This document shows, piece by piece, positions 25,776 to 34,797 of a stretch of 45,949 nt of DNA. A program made the position numbers and the translations under genes. The first letter of the stretch is position 1, and each line of letters opens with the position of its first letter. A model generated the notes under the pieces. It did no database searches, was not told where the DNA came from, and saw only the letters and a program-made list of their open reading frames with translations. This stretch comes from Novosphingobium sp. Lineage in GTDB: Bacteria > Pseudomonadota > Alphaproteobacteria > Sphingomonadales > Sphingomonadaceae. The stretch covers positions 1 through 45,949 of the forward strand of contig JAGNTK010000006.1 in the NCBI GenBank assembly GCA_017987575.1, written 5' to 3'.

Positions 25776-26348
25776 CTAACACCACGGATCGCGGGTCCCA
25801 TGCAAGTACGGACGCACGGTTCCGGTGGCGACCAGATCGTCGGCGATCGACTGGACTGAGCCATCAGGCCGCACGCGCAACAGATGGCGTAGCTCGCGGC
25901 CATATTCATCGTGGACAACCGGGGAGGGGCCGGCCAGCGTGAACGGACCTTGGTTCACTAGCGTCAGCAGGGCCTGCGCGGCGGCCTCGCCCTGTTCGGC
26001 TTCAGCAGGGCAACGCGAGGGATGCAGCTCGGGCGCATCGATCCCGATGATCCGAATTTTTCGCGTCCCGATAATCAGCGTATCGCCATCCGGCACGCAA
26101 CCCGCCGCGCGGCCCTGACCGCAGCGCACGAACGGGCCGGAGATGGCTTCGGTTGGGCCGGGCGGCATCGCGTCTGGCGCGATCCGTCCCGGCCATTGCT
26201 GCGCGACCAGTCCCATGGCGGCGATCAGCAAGGCCGCACCCAGCCACCACTTCAGTGCCGCCCACAACCGCCCTAGGCGCGATTGGCCCTGCCAACGGTG
26301 AGTGGGCAAGACGCGTCCATAGTTTGGAGTTCGGCGGGGCCAGACCAT
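25776..26348 (-). CDS. membrane-anchored thermonuclease family protein (SNase-like)
   Basis: 190 residues. A single hydrophobic segment (WWLGAALLIAAMGLVAQ, about residues 34-50) anchors an exported SNase fold: VPDGDTLIIGTRKIRIIGIDAPELHP, QGEAAAQALLTLV and HDEYGRELRHLL, ending DDLVATGTVRPYLHGTRDPWC. The Asp, Arg and Glu of the staphylococcal nuclease site appear conserved. It may degrade extracellular or periplasmic DNA and RNA. It is 21 bp downstream of a second SNase gene, and the two are paralogous. The first 25 residues are poorly supported, and a later start cannot be excluded. Confidence 0.85.
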   Translation of the reverse strand: MVWPRRTPNYGRVLPTHRWQGQSRLGRLWAALKWWLGAALLIAAMGLVAQQWPGRIAPDAMPPGPTEAISGPFVRCGQGRAAGCVPDGDTLIIGTRKIRIIGIDAPELHPSRCPAEAEQGEAAAQALLTLVNQGPFTLAGPSPVVHDEYGRELRHLLRVRPDGSVQSIADDLVATGTVRPYLHGTRDPWC

Positions 26349-26369
26349 TGTCCGGCGGTAGGGGCACGC

Positions 26370-26759
26370 TTAACGCGCGGCAAGCATTACACACCAATCC
26401 GACCGCCGCCCGCGCCAGGGCTCAGCCAGGCCTTCGCTCACCAGTTGCTGCCCCAGCGATTGCCCACCGCGCTTGGCCACGCGCAAGGCTCGGCCGTAGC
26501 GATCGGTCGCGCGGCCTTCGGTCTCAAGGCTGAAGGGTCCAGAGTTGAGCAGTACGATCAAGCGCCGGGTTGCTTTTTCGCCCAGCGCTCGTTCGGCGGC
26601 GCAGGTGGCGCTGTGCGTCTCTGGCGCGTTGATATCGGCCAGGCGGATCTTCTCGCCGTTGATCCAAAAGGTATCACCATCGACCACGCAATTGATGCGC
26701 GGGGCGTCGGTGCAAAGTGCAAAGGTGGCGGCAGCGAGGGTGAGCAGGGATAGGGCCAT
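26370..26759 (-). CDS. secreted thermonuclease family protein (SNase-like)
   Basis: 129 residues. A short signal-like N-terminus MALSLLTLAAATFALC is followed directly by VVDGDTFWINGEKIRLADINAPETHS, then ALGEKATRRLIVLLNSGPFSL, DRYGRALRVAKRGGQSLGQQLVSEGLAEPWRGRRSDWC. The metal Asp pair and the Arg and Glu positions of SNase are kept. Both this protein and its neighbour end in a W-C dipeptide, pointing to tandem duplication and divergence. It is the smaller of the two and lacks a lasting membrane anchor. Confidence 0.86.
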   Translation of the reverse strand: MALSLLTLAAATFALCTDAPRINCVVDGDTFWINGEKIRLADINAPETHSATCAAERALGEKATRRLIVLLNSGPFSLETEGRATDRYGRALRVAKRGGQSLGQQLVSEGLAEPWRGRRSDWCVMLAAR

Positions 26760-26854
26760 GCCCGCCGCATGGCCCGCTGTGGGCGGGTAAGCCTATCCGG
26801 ACAAATACCCGGTTTTGCTCCGATCTGGAGGAACAATCCCCGCTATTCTGCGCC

Positions 26855-28081
26855 TTACAAGCTGAGGAACAGACCGGCCAAAGCCGCGCTCATCAGGTTG
26901 GACAAGCTGCCGGCGACCAGTGCTTTCAGTCCGAGCTTTGCGATCATCGGGCGTTGGTTGGGAGCGAGGCCGCCGGTGACTGCCATCTGGATCGCAATCG
27001 AGCTGAAGTTGGCGAACCCGCACAGCGCGAAAGTGACAATGCCCAAGGTCTTCTCAGACAGGCCCTGCGCCGCGCCCAGATCAATGAAGGCGACGAATTC
27101 GTTCAGCACCACTTTGGTGCCGAAAAAGCCGCCCGCCTGCATCGCTTCGGCCCAATCGGGCGCACCCAGCAACAGGAAGATCGGGGCAAAGGCATAGCCC
27201 AGGATCATCTGGAACGACAGATCAGGATAGCCGAACCAGCCGCCGATCCCGCCCAGAATCCCGTTGGCGAGCGCCACCAATGCCACAAAGGCCAGCACCA
27301 TCGCGCCGACCATTACCGCCAATTTGACCCCGGTTTGCGCGCCCTGGGCGGCGGCCATGATCACGTTTGCAGGGCGCTCTTCCTCGTCCGGAATCACGAT
27401 CTCGTCGGGTTCGACGATCACTTCGCCCTTGGGATCGGGCATGATGATCTTGGCCATCAGGATCCCGCCCGGGGCCGACATGAAGGCGGCGGCGACCAGA
27501 TAGTCGATCCGGATGCCCATTGAGGCATAGGCCGCCAGGATGGTGCCCGCGACCCCGGCCATGCCGACCGTCATCAGGCAGAACAGCTGGCTAGGGGTCA
27601 GCGCTGCCAGATAAGGGCGGATCACCAAGGGGCTTTCCGATTGGCCGACAAAGATGTTGGACGCGGCCGAGAGGCTTTCGACCTTGCTGACCCCGGTCAG
27701 CTTTTCCAAACCGCCGCCGATCCAGCGGATCACCAGCTGCATGATGCCGACATAGTAGAGCACGGAAATCAGCGCCGCGAAGAAGATGATAACCGGCAAG
27801 GCCTGAATCGCGAAGTTCTGGCCCAGATCGTCCGTCGCCAGCTTGCCAAACAGGAACTCGGTGCCCTTGCCAGCATAGCTGAGCAGCGCCGAAACCCCGG
27901 CCGCGATCCCTTGCAGCAACTGGTTGCCCGCCGGAACATAGAGCACCAGCGCCGCGAATCCGGCCTGCAAGGCAAAGGCCGCCCCGACCACTCGCAAACG
28001 GATCGCCTTGCGGTCTGACGACAGCGCATAGGCGATGGCAAGGATCAGCGTGATGCCCAGCAGGCTCATCAGGTGCGACAT
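26855..28081 (-). CDS. concentrative nucleoside transporter (NupC/CNT family)
   Basis: 408 residues with about eleven hydrophobic segments. CNT signatures include GKGTEFLFGKLA, AASNIFVGQSESPLVIRPYLAALTPSQLFCLMTVGMAGVAGTILAAYASMGI and the C-terminal TFALCGFANFSSIAIQMAVTGGLAPNQRPMIAKLGLKAL. It imports nucleosides with H+ or Na+ across the inner membrane. It lies upstream of two SNase genes on the same strand, so a nucleic-acid scavenging pair (nuclease plus nucleoside uptake) is a reasonable inference. The 142-bp gap to the divergent transporter gene must hold both promoters. Confidence 0.95.
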   Translation of the reverse strand: MSHLMSLLGITLILAIAYALSSDRKAIRLRVVGAAFALQAGFAALVLYVPAGNQLLQGIAAGVSALLSYAGKGTEFLFGKLATDDLGQNFAIQALPVIIFFAALISVLYYVGIMQLVIRWIGGGLEKLTGVSKVESLSAASNIFVGQSESPLVIRPYLAALTPSQLFCLMTVGMAGVAGTILAAYASMGIRIDYLVAAAFMSAPGGILMAKIIMPDPKGEVIVEPDEIVIPDEEERPANVIMAAAQGAQTGVKLAVMVGAMVLAFVALVALANGILGGIGGWFGYPDLSFQMILGYAFAPIFLLLGAPDWAEAMQAGGFFGTKVVLNEFVAFIDLGAAQGLSEKTLGIVTFALCGFANFSSIAIQMAVTGGLAPNQRPMIAKLGLKALVAGSLSNLMSAALAGLFLSL

Positions 28082-28223
28082 AGTGTGGTGGATTCCCCGG
28101 AAATAGTCTCGGGCGCTGTTGGTAACGGCTTGAACGGCGCAGTCAAATCCACGCGGTTACGGATTGGGGGAAGAATGGTTGCGGCACTTTGCCAATTCAA
28201 AAAACGCTCGCTAGACCTTGCTC

Positions 28224-28883
28224 ATGCAGAACCAGACCCAAGCTTTCCCGCGCTCGCTGTTTATGTTTTCGCTGCTCTATGGCGGGCTGTGCGTTCTGGC
28301 CGGGGTGATGGGGGTCAAGCTGGCCTCGCTCGGCACCTGGCCGGTACTGGGCGATCTGGCGGTCGAAAGCGGAATCTTCGCCTTCCTGTTTCTGGTGATC
28401 ATATCGAGCGCTGTCGCCGAATTGTTCGGGCAGGCGCGAGCCAATCAGCTGGTGCGCTATGGCTTTGTGCCCTTGATCGTCTCGATGGTGATGCTGACGA
28501 TTGTGATCCGGGCGGTGCCGCCTGCCTCGTTCTGGACCGATCAGGATGCCTTTGCGAAATTGCTCGGCCAAGGCGTGCGGATGCAGTTCGCCGGGCTGAT
28601 TTCCTATGGCACCTCGCAAACGCTCAACGTCTACCTGTTCAGCCGGATCGCGGGCGGACAGGGCAAGGCGCTGGTTTTCCGGGCCTGGATCGCCAGCCTG
28701 CTCAGCCAGATCGTTGACACGATTCTGTTCATCACGATCAGTTTCTACGGCCAGGACATGCCGATCGGTCAGATCATGCAGGGACAGATCCTCTCCAAGC
28801 TGGTGCTTTCAACGATCATGGTGCCGCCGCTGATCGTGGTGTTCGTCAAGCTGGGGCGCTGGCTGGATCGCTCGCCGGCCTAA
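28224..28883 (+). CDS. queuosine precursor transporter (VUT/YhhQ family)
   Basis: 219 residues, with six or seven membrane helices. The pattern FMFSLLYGGLCVLAGVMGVKLASLG, IISSAVAELFGQARANQLVRYGFVPL and FSRIAGGQGKALVFRAWIASLLSQIVDTILFITISFYG matches the DUF165 family, where YhhQ imports preQ0/preQ1 for tRNA queuosine synthesis. The ATG at 28224 is used; a TTG at 28218 is in frame. Queuosine synthesis genes are not in the window. Confidence 0.9.
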   Translation: MQNQTQAFPRSLFMFSLLYGGLCVLAGVMGVKLASLGTWPVLGDLAVESGIFAFLFLVIISSAVAELFGQARANQLVRYGFVPLIVSMVMLTIVIRAVPPASFWTDQDAFAKLLGQGVRMQFAGLISYGTSQTLNVYLFSRIAGGQGKALVFRAWIASLLSQIVDTILFITISFYGQDMPIGQIMQGQILSKLVLSTIMVPPLIVVFVKLGRWLDRSPA

Positions 28884-28926
28884 AAAAGCTTCATTTCGCG
28901 ACAAACCGGGCTAAAGCGCCCGCACT

Positions 28927-29823
28927 ATGCCGCACAATCACGATCCTGCGATCCTCGCCAAAGCCGAAACGCTGGTTGAAGCGCTGCCCTATCTGCAGCG
29001 CTATGCCGGGCGGACCTTTGTGGTCAAATATGGCGGCCACGCGATGGGCGATGCCGAACTGGCGCGCGATTTTGCCGAGGATGTGGTGCTGCTGAAAGCG
29101 GTCGGGATCAATCCGGTGGTGGTCCACGGCGGCGGGCCGCAGATCGGGGCGATGCTCAAAAAGCTCGGCGTAGAAAGCCAATTCGTCGATGGCCTCAGGG
29201 TAACCGACAAGGCCACTGCCGAAGTAGCCGAAATGGTCCTGTCGGGCGGGATCAACAAGGAAATCGTCCGCTGGATCGCCGGGGCCGGGGGCAAGGCAAT
29301 CGGCCTGTCGGGCAAGGACGGCGGGCTGGTTACTGCGCGCAAGGTGACCCGCACCACCCGCGATCCCGACAGCCAGATCGAACAGGTGGTCGATCTGGGC
29401 TTTGTCGGGGAGCCCAAGTCGGTCGATACCTCGGTGATCAAGACCATCTCGGACGCCGGGATGATCCCGGTGATCGCGCCGATTGCGGTGGGCGAGGATG
29501 GCGAGACTTATAACATCAACGCCGATACCATGGCGGGCGCGATCGCTGCGGCGCTGGGCGCAGCGCGGCTGTTCTTGCTGACCGATGTCGCTGGAGTGTT
29601 GGGCAAGGACAAGCAATTGTTGACCGACCTGAACCCCGCTGACATTGCGGTCCTGCAGGCCGACGGAACGATCAGCGGCGGGATGATCCCCAAGCTTGAA
29701 ACCTGCATCCATGCGGTCGAAGCCGGGTGCGAGGCGGCAGTTGTGCTGGATGGCCGGGTGCCGCACGCGATGCTGATCGAAGTGTTCACGGCACGCGGGG
29801 CGGGGACGCTGATCCACGCCTGA
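28927..29823 (+). CDS. argB: acetylglutamate kinase
   Basis: 298 residues. It has the amino-acid-kinase signature [12 protein letters not shown] (phosphate-binding Lys and Gly), [52 protein letters not shown] and the C-terminal [38 protein letters not shown]. It phosphorylates N-acetylglutamate in arginine synthesis. The N-terminal extension with [10 protein letters not shown] suggests the arginine-sensitive hexameric type. No other arg gene is nearby. The Shine-Dalgarno is weak. Confidence 0.97.
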   Translation: MPHNHDPAILAKAETLVEALPYLQRYAGRTFVVKYGGHAMGDAELARDFAEDVVLLKAVGINPVVVHGGGPQIGAMLKKLGVESQFVDGLRVTDKATAEVAEMVLSGGINKEIVRWIAGAGGKAIGLSGKDGGLVTARKVTRTTRDPDSQIEQVVDLGFVGEPKSVDTSVIKTISDAGMIPVIAPIAVGEDGETYNINADTMAGAIAAALGAARLFLLTDVAGVLGKDKQLLTDLNPADIAVLQADGTISGGMIPKLETCIHAVEAGCEAAVVLDGRVPHAMLIEVFTARGAGTLIHA

Positions 29824-29905
29824 TCAGCGCCTTGCGGCTTTCTGCATTGCTCAGGCAATACACCTTCGGCTATCAGCAACCAGCCCACGGAAAAAGGATA
29901 GGTCT

Positions 29906-30196
29906 GTGCTCTTTGTTTTGATCAGCGTGATCTCGCTGCTGGTTCAGGTTGTGATCGCGCTGGTGATCGTCCAATTTGTGGTCAGTCTGCTGTTCGCGTT
30001 CAACGTGGTGAATCCGCACAATGAGATCGCCGGGGCGATTTGGCGGACCTGCAATATGCTGCTCGATCCAATCCTGCGTCCGATCCAGAAGATCATGCCC
30101 GATACCCGCCCGCTCGATCTTTCCCCGATGGTACTGATCTTCGGGCTGACGATCCTGCAGAACGTGTTGGTCGAAGTCTCTAATCGGGGCATGTGA
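29906..30196 (+). CDS. YggT family membrane protein
   Basis: 96 residues with two hydrophobic hairpins and the family's [39 protein letters not shown] core. YggT proteins are small inner-membrane proteins linked to osmotic stress and, in some bacteria, cell-division or envelope genes. Translation begins at the GTG at 29906, with AAAGGATA shortly upstream. Its TGA overlaps the folD start. Confidence 0.93.
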   Translation: MLFVLISVISLLVQVVIALVIVQFVVSLLFAFNVVNPHNEIAGAIWRTCNMLLDPILRPIQKIMPDTRPLDLSPMVLIFGLTILQNVLVEVSNRGM

Positions 30197-31092
30197 TGAC
30201 CGCTGCGATTATTGACGGTAAGGCCTTTGCAGCAGGCCTGCGGGCGCGGGTCGCCGAATTTGCTGCTACCTTTGAACAAAGCGCGGGCCGCAAGGCTGGC
30301 CTCGCGGTAGTGCTGGTCGGCGAGGATCCCGCCAGCAAGGTCTATGTCGCTTCAAAGGGACGGGCCTGCGCCGAATGCGGTATGGCCAGTTTTGAATTCA
30401 AGCTGCCCGAAGACACCGCGCAAGACACGCTGCTGGCCTTGGTCGATCAGCTCAACGCCGATCCCATGGTCGATGGCATTCTGGTCCAGCTCCCGCTGCC
30501 CGGTCACCTTGATGAGCAGGCGGTGGTGGCGCGGATCAGTCCGGACAAGGACGTTGATGGCCTGACCCCGATCAGCACTGGACGGCTCGCGTTGGGACTG
30601 CCGGGCTTGGTTCCGTGCACGCCGCTCGGTTCGCTGATGCTGCTGAAGGACCGGCTAGGTTCGCTCTCTGGACTTGATGCCGTGGTGATCGGGCGCTCGA
30701 TCCTCGTGGGCAAACCGATGGCGCAGCTGCTGCTGGCGGAAAGCTGCACGGTCACGATCGCGCATAGCCGCACCCAGGACCTGCCCGATGTGGTCCGCCG
30801 CGCCGATATTGTTGTGGCGGCCGTTGGCCGCCCGGAAATGGTCCGGGGCGATTGGCTCAAACCCGGCGCGGTCGTTATCGATGTCGGGATCAACCGCCTG
30901 CCGCCCGAAGAGGGGCAGGCCAAAGGGCGGTTGGTTGGCGATGTCGCCTATGCCGAAGCAGTGGAAGTGGCCGCTGCGATCACCCCTGTCCCGGGCGGAG
31001 TCGGACCGATGACTATCGCAGTCCTGCTGCGCAATGCGCTGGTCGCGGCGCACCGTAACGCTGGGGTGGCGCTGGCCGACGGGGCGCTGTAA
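30196..31092 (+). CDS. folD: bifunctional methylenetetrahydrofolate dehydrogenase / methenyltetrahydrofolate cyclohydrolase
   Basis: 298 residues. It has [29 protein letters not shown] with the catalytic Tyr and Lys region, [31 protein letters not shown], the NADP motif [18 protein letters not shown] and the end [22 protein letters not shown]. It interconverts methylene- and formyl-tetrahydrofolate for purine and formate metabolism. The ATG at 30196 overlaps the yggT stop; a GTG at 30193 directly precedes it. Confidence 0.97.
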   Translation: MTAAIIDGKAFAAGLRARVAEFAATFEQSAGRKAGLAVVLVGEDPASKVYVASKGRACAECGMASFEFKLPEDTAQDTLLALVDQLNADPMVDGILVQLPLPGHLDEQAVVARISPDKDVDGLTPISTGRLALGLPGLVPCTPLGSLMLLKDRLGSLSGLDAVVIGRSILVGKPMAQLLLAESCTVTIAHSRTQDLPDVVRRADIVVAAVGRPEMVRGDWLKPGAVVIDVGINRLPPEEGQAKGRLVGDVAYAEAVEVAAAITPVPGGVGPMTIAVLLRNALVAAHRNAGVALADGAL

Positions 31093-31102
31093 GTTCGGCC
31101 CC

Positions 31103-31804
31103 ATGAAACGCATGATTCTCTGGGGGCTTGCGGTTTCGCTGGCTGCCGTGCCCGCCCTGTCCCGCGATCGCAGCGATGAGCTGACCCGCGGCCACGCCAA
31201 TCCCAGTGCTGTGATCGCTGAGGAAATCGCCTTTGCCCGAATGGCGCAGGACAAGGGCCAATGGACGGCCTTCCGTGCCACCGCGACCAAGGACGCGGTG
31301 ATGTTCGTGCCTCAGATGGCCTATGCGCAGGGTTTCCTAAAAGGGAAGCCCGACCCCGCCCAAGCGGTCAAATGGCAGCCGCATCAGGTCTGGTCGAGCT
31401 GCGATGGTACCCTCGCGGTCACTCGCGGGGCCTGGCAGGATGGTTCCAAAGCAGGCTATTTCACCACCGTCTGGCAACTCCAGAAGAACGGCCGGTACAA
31501 ATGGGTGCTCGATCAGGCCGAGGAACTGCCGATGCCGCTCGATGCGCCGGACATGATCGTCGCCAAGGTGGCCGATTGCCCTGCAGGCTATAACGCGCGC
31601 CGTTCACCCAAGGTGAAGGATTTCAAGGGCAACCCGCCGCCGCTCGATCCGGCGCGCCGCACCGGACAATCGCTCGATGGCTCGCTGGGCTGGGAAGTTA
31701 CCGTTTCCCAGCAAGGCGCGCGCCGGTTTGTGGTGACGATGCAGGCTGATGGCGCGCGCGCCACAGTGCAGGATCTGCAGGTAGAGGCGCCGCCCAGCAA
31801 ATGA
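31103..31804 (+). CDS. secreted protein of unknown function (possible NTF2/DUF4440-like domain)
   Basis: 233 residues. A signal peptide MKRMILWGLAVSLAAVPALS precedes a domain with EEIAFARMAQDKGQWTAFRATATKDAVMFVPQM, then CDGTLAVTRGAWQDGSKAGYFTTVWQLQKNGRYKWVLDQ. The pattern of a single helix, AFxxxA and a later strand ending W-x-V-L-D-Q resembles SnoaL/DUF4440 NTF2-like proteins. A second less ordered region follows (residues about 165-233). It lies 10 bp after folD and overlaps marC by 4 bp, so it is probably in one operon. Confidence 0.8.
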   Translation: MKRMILWGLAVSLAAVPALSRDRSDELTRGHANPSAVIAEEIAFARMAQDKGQWTAFRATATKDAVMFVPQMAYAQGFLKGKPDPAQAVKWQPHQVWSSCDGTLAVTRGAWQDGSKAGYFTTVWQLQKNGRYKWVLDQAEELPMPLDAPDMIVAKVADCPAGYNARRSPKVKDFKGNPPPLDPARRTGQSLDGSLGWEVTVSQQGARRFVVTMQADGARATVQDLQVEAPPSK

Positions 31805-32424
31805 TGTGGGACCTGTTCCTGTCGGCCTTCATCACGCTGTTCGTGGTGATCGATCCGCCCGGCTGCGCACCGATCTATGCCGGGCTGGTCAAGGGTGCGA
31901 CCCACCGCCAAGCTACCGCCATGGCGGTCCGCGCCACGGTGATCGCCGCGCTGATCCTGCTGGTCTTTGCGCTGTTTGGCGAAGATCTGCTCGGTGCGCT
32001 GCATATTGAGCTCAATTCGTTCCGGATCGCGGGCGGGATCATGTTGTTCGTCATCGCGATGGACATGGTCTTCGAAAAACGCACCCAGCGCCGCGAGGAA
32101 CGGGCTGACAAGATCATGGCGACCCCTGAGGTTGAGGACGTTTCGGTCTTCCCGATGGCGATGCCGATGATCGCCGGCCCGGGTTCGATCGCCACGATCA
32201 TGCTGCTGACTTCGCGTGCGCAAGGGACCGAACAAACATTGGTGGTGCTGACAGCCATGGCCGCGGTGCTGGTGCTGACGCTCGGCGCTCTGGTTGCGGC
32301 GGGACCGCTGATGAAGCTGCTCGGCACCCGGGTCGAGGCGGTGATTACCCGGTTGCTCGGCGTGCTGCTGGCGGCACTGGCCGCACAATATGTGATCGAT
32401 GGGCTGAAGGCAGTGTTCCTATGA
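31801..32424 (+). CDS. MarC family integral membrane protein
   Basis: 207 residues, six predicted helices. Typical segments are FITLFVVIDPPGCAPIYAGLVKGATHRQA, RIAGGIMLFVIAMDMVFEKRTQRREE, and VSVFPMAMPMIAGPGSIATIMLL. Despite the name, MarC proteins have no proven role in antibiotic resistance, and their substrate is unknown. It overlaps the genes on both sides by 4 bp. Confidence 0.94.
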   Translation: MMWDLFLSAFITLFVVIDPPGCAPIYAGLVKGATHRQATAMAVRATVIAALILLVFALFGEDLLGALHIELNSFRIAGGIMLFVIAMDMVFEKRTQRREERADKIMATPEVEDVSVFPMAMPMIAGPGSIATIMLLTSRAQGTEQTLVVLTAMAAVLVLTLGALVAAGPLMKLLGTRVEAVITRLLGVLLAALAAQYVIDGLKAVFL

Positions 32425-32966
32425 TGATTGGTGAAGCGCAGGCGGCCATGCGGCAGGCCTTTGTGCATGGCGGCCCCGGCGCAATCGTTTCTTCGCTGGT
32501 TTGGTTCGCTGCTGCGCTGGCCCTATCGCGCACCGACCATGCGACCGCCTTTACGGTTCTGTTCATTGGCGGAATGTTGATCTTCCCGGTCTCGGCCTTG
32601 ATCGCAAAAGCGATCTTTCGCCGGAGCGCGTCTGCGGCCGGGAACCCGCTGGGGCTGTTGCCACTGGAAAGCACCATCGCGATGATCGGCTGCCTGCTGG
32701 CGGCATGGCTGCTGCTGCGGCACGATCCGCAATTTGCGTTTCCTGTCGCCGCAATCGCGGTCGGTACCCACTATCTGCCGTTCAAGACGACCTATGGCGA
32801 TCGGACTTATTGGCTGTTGGGCGCTGTCTTGACCGTGATCGGCTGCGCCGGGATATTTATGGTGGCGGGACAGACCATGGCCGTCATTCTGGGCGTGGCT
32901 GCGGCTGAATTGATTTTCGGAATTGCCCTCACCCGCGCCGGGGTCAAGGCCGCTACTGCAAAGTGA
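32421..32966 (+). CDS. DUF7010-like integral membrane protein
   Basis: 181 residues with about five or six hydrophobic helices. A distinctive part is AVGTHYLPFKTTYGDRTYWLLGAVLTVIGCAGIFMVAG. I recall this type as the small DUF7010 family, without known function. It overlaps the marC stop by 4 bp. Its 3' end overlaps the convergent LonSB gene by 14 bp. Confidence 0.75.
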   Translation: MMIGEAQAAMRQAFVHGGPGAIVSSLVWFAAALALSRTDHATAFTVLFIGGMLIFPVSALIAKAIFRRSASAAGNPLGLLPLESTIAMIGCLLAAWLLLRHDPQFAFPVAAIAVGTHYLPFKTTYGDRTYWLLGAVLTVIGCAGIFMVAGQTMAVILGVAAAELIFGIALTRAGVKAATAK

Positions 32967-33564
32967 CCTTGGGATCGTCGCTATCGCGGCGTCCGAAGAA
33001 CTGCATCAACTGGACCAGCAATTCGCACCGCTCTGCCAAAGTCGAAGCTTCGAGCAGCGCCTGCTTTGAAGCGATATCGAACGGCACGATCTGGCTGGTT
33101 CCGTCGATCAGCGATTCGTCATCGAGCCGGGTGACCGCATCCCAATCAACCGCATAGCCCTGCGCATCGGCGAACCGTCGCGCTTCGCGTTCAAACCCGG
33201 CGCGTTCGATCGGTGACAGTGCGGGAAAGTCTTCATCCGCGATAAGCTCGCCTTCGATCTGGCGGAATGGGGTGGTGGCATCCAGCTCGCGGATCAGCCG
33301 GAACCGGCTCTCACCCTCCAGCACCAGGTTGAACCGGCCGTCGTCGAGCGCCTCAACATCGGTAATCTTGCCCAGACAGCCAATCGAATAGAGCGGGGCA
33401 GCCTCATTGGCCTGCTGCGGCTGGATCATCCCGATCCGCCGGTCACGGGCTAGCGCATCCTTGACCAGCGCGCGGTAGCGCGGTTCAAAGATGTGCAGCG
33501 GCACCTGCATGCCCGGAAACAGGATTACGCCGGGCAGGGGGAAGATCGAGATGCGCATTCGCAA
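32953..33564 (-). CDS. Lon N-terminal substrate-binding domain protein (LonSB)
   Basis: 203 residues. It begins ISIFPLPGVILFPGMQVPLHIFEPRYRALVKDAL, the classic start of the Lon substrate-binding (PUA-like) domain, followed by IGCLGKITDVEALDDGRFNLVLEGESRFRL. The ATPase and protease parts of Lon are absent, which is normal for this stand-alone family. Its role is not known; an adaptor for proteolysis is often suggested. It starts 9 bp after the CnoX gene stop and is probably co-transcribed with it, a pairing that suggests protein quality control. Confidence 0.93.
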   Translation of the reverse strand: MRMRISIFPLPGVILFPGMQVPLHIFEPRYRALVKDALARDRRIGMIQPQQANEAAPLYSIGCLGKITDVEALDDGRFNLVLEGESRFRLIRELDATTPFRQIEGELIADEDFPALSPIERAGFEREARRFADAQGYAVDWDAVTRLDDESLIDGTSQIVPFDIASKQALLEASTLAERCELLVQLMQFFGRRDSDDPKVTLQ

Positions 33565-33573
33565 TGGGTCCGT

Positions 33574-34476
33574 TCAGCCGAACAGAATCAGGGAAAGCTT
33601 GCGGCGTTGGGCCGCAACCCAGGCGTCTTCCAGCCCGACCGCCTCAAAGATCTGCAGCAGCTTGGCCTTGGCCGCGCCTTCGTTCCATTCGCGGTCCTTG
33701 GCGATCATGCTGAGTAAAGTTGCGGCGGCTTCATCGCGGTCCCCGGCGGCGAACGCGGCTTCGGCATAGGCCAGCTGAGCCTCAGGCGATCCAGTGGCGG
33801 CGGCGCTCTTCAGTTCGGCCAGCACGCTGTCTTCGGGCTTGTTCTTTGCCAATTCCAGCGCGGCACGGGCGCGGCTGATTTCGGGATCGGTGGCGAGTTC
33901 AGGCGGAAGTGAGGCCAGTACCGCCTCAGCCTCTGCGGTTTCGCCCAGTAGGGTCATGGCCCGCACCACACCAGCCAGCGCCGCTGCGCTATCCGGTGCA
34001 ATCTCGGCAATTTGCGAAAAGATTGATCCGGCCCGTTCGCCGTCACCGGCCGCCAGTGCTTCTTCGCCCAGCGCCAACAGCGGCGCGATATCCTGCGCCG
34101 GTGCGCCGCCGGGCTGAACCGGCAGCTTGGCCAGCAATTGATCGAGCACGGCCTTCAGTTGCGATTCGCTGCGGGCCTGGGTTAGATCGGCGACAGGCTG
34201 GCCCTGAAACAGCGCATAGACTGTTGGGATCGACTTGACCTGAAACTGGCTGGCAATGAACTGCTCTTCGTCGACATTGACCTTGGCCAGCACCACGCCT
34301 TTGTCAGCATAGTCCGCAGCGACCTTTTCCAGCACCGGGGTCAGCGCCTTGCACGGCCCGCACCATTCAGCCCAGAAATCGAGGATAACCAGGCTGGTCA
34401 TCGAAGGTTCGACCACATCCTTGCGGAACCGGTCGACCGCCTTCTGCTCTTCCAGGTTCAACCCCATGCTTGCCAC
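33574..34476 (-). CDS. cnoX: CnoX/YbbN-type thioredoxin with TPR-like C-terminus
   Basis: About 300 residues. The N-terminal thioredoxin domain has VILDFWAEWCGPCKALTPVLEKVA with an intact CxxC, and the cis-Pro loop FQVKSIPTVYALFQGQPV. The C-terminal half is TPR-like (DIAPLLALGEEALAAGDGERAGSIFSQIAEIAPDSAAALAG). CnoX proteins are redox chaperones that protect proteins during oxidative stress and hand them to GroEL or DnaK. GGAG eight bases before the GTG at 34476 supports that start; an ATG at 34467 (MGLNLEEQKAVDRF) is the alternative. Confidence 0.92.
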   Translation of the reverse strand: MASMGLNLEEQKAVDRFRKDVVEPSMTSLVILDFWAEWCGPCKALTPVLEKVAADYADKGVVLAKVNVDEEQFIASQFQVKSIPTVYALFQGQPVADLTQARSESQLKAVLDQLLAKLPVQPGGAPAQDIAPLLALGEEALAAGDGERAGSIFSQIAEIAPDSAAALAGVVRAMTLLGETAEAEAVLASLPPELATDPEISRARAALELAKNKPEDSVLAELKSAAATGSPEAQLAYAEAAFAAGDRDEAAATLLSMIAKDREWNEGAAKAKLLQIFEAVGLEDAWVAAQRRKLSLILFG

Positions 34477-34659
34477 GTCTTCAACTCCATCCCTGCGCCA
34501 TGCTGGCGTCAATGTGGGCCTTTACGCCCAATTGTGAAGGGATAAAGCGCGCATTACGTGGTTGCGTAATTTTCCCCTTGGCAAGGGCAAGTGCCGATGC
34601 TAACCGCGCGCCTCACCCCGGCCCTGGCGCAATGCGCAAGTGGGCTGTGAAACGTTCGA

Positions 34660-34734
34660 GCGGGCGTAGCTCAGGGGTAGAGCACAACCTTGCCAAGGTT
34701 GGGGTCGAGGGTTCGAATCCCTTCGCCCGCTCCA
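34660..34734 (+). tRNA. tRNA-Gly (GCC)
   Basis: The acceptor arms GCGGGCG and CGCCCGC pair perfectly. The D arm is GCTC-AGGGGTA-GAGC. The anticodon arm is CAACC-TTGCCAA-GGTTG with anticodon GCC. The T arm is GAGGG-TTCGAAT-CCCTT. The discriminator T and encoded CCA end at 34734. A transposon is inserted six bases beyond the CCA; its 8-bp target duplication includes the last two bases of the tRNA gene, which stays intact. Confidence 0.98.
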
Positions 34735-34740
34735 GTTTTC
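34733..34740 (+). repeat. 8-bp target site duplication, left copy
   Basis: CAGTTTTC directly precedes the left terminal inverted repeat and recurs at 38215-38222 directly after the right one. Removing the element and one copy rebuilds a continuous tRNA-Gly downstream sequence. Confidence 0.95.
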
Positions 34741-34767
34741 CGGTATTAGGTAGCAAACGCACCAAGC
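34741..34767 (+). repeat. left terminal inverted repeat of the transposon
   Basis: 27 bp starting CGGTATTAGGTAGCAAACGC, identical to the reverse complement of 38188-38214. Confidence 0.95.
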
Positions 34768-34797
34768 GCTTTTGCGCGGATTTCCTACATTGTCGGC

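Noticed and set aside
34578-34606. TTGGCA / CTAACC as tRNA-Gly promoter
   Set aside because: Weak -10 and non-standard spacing; left unlisted as a feature.
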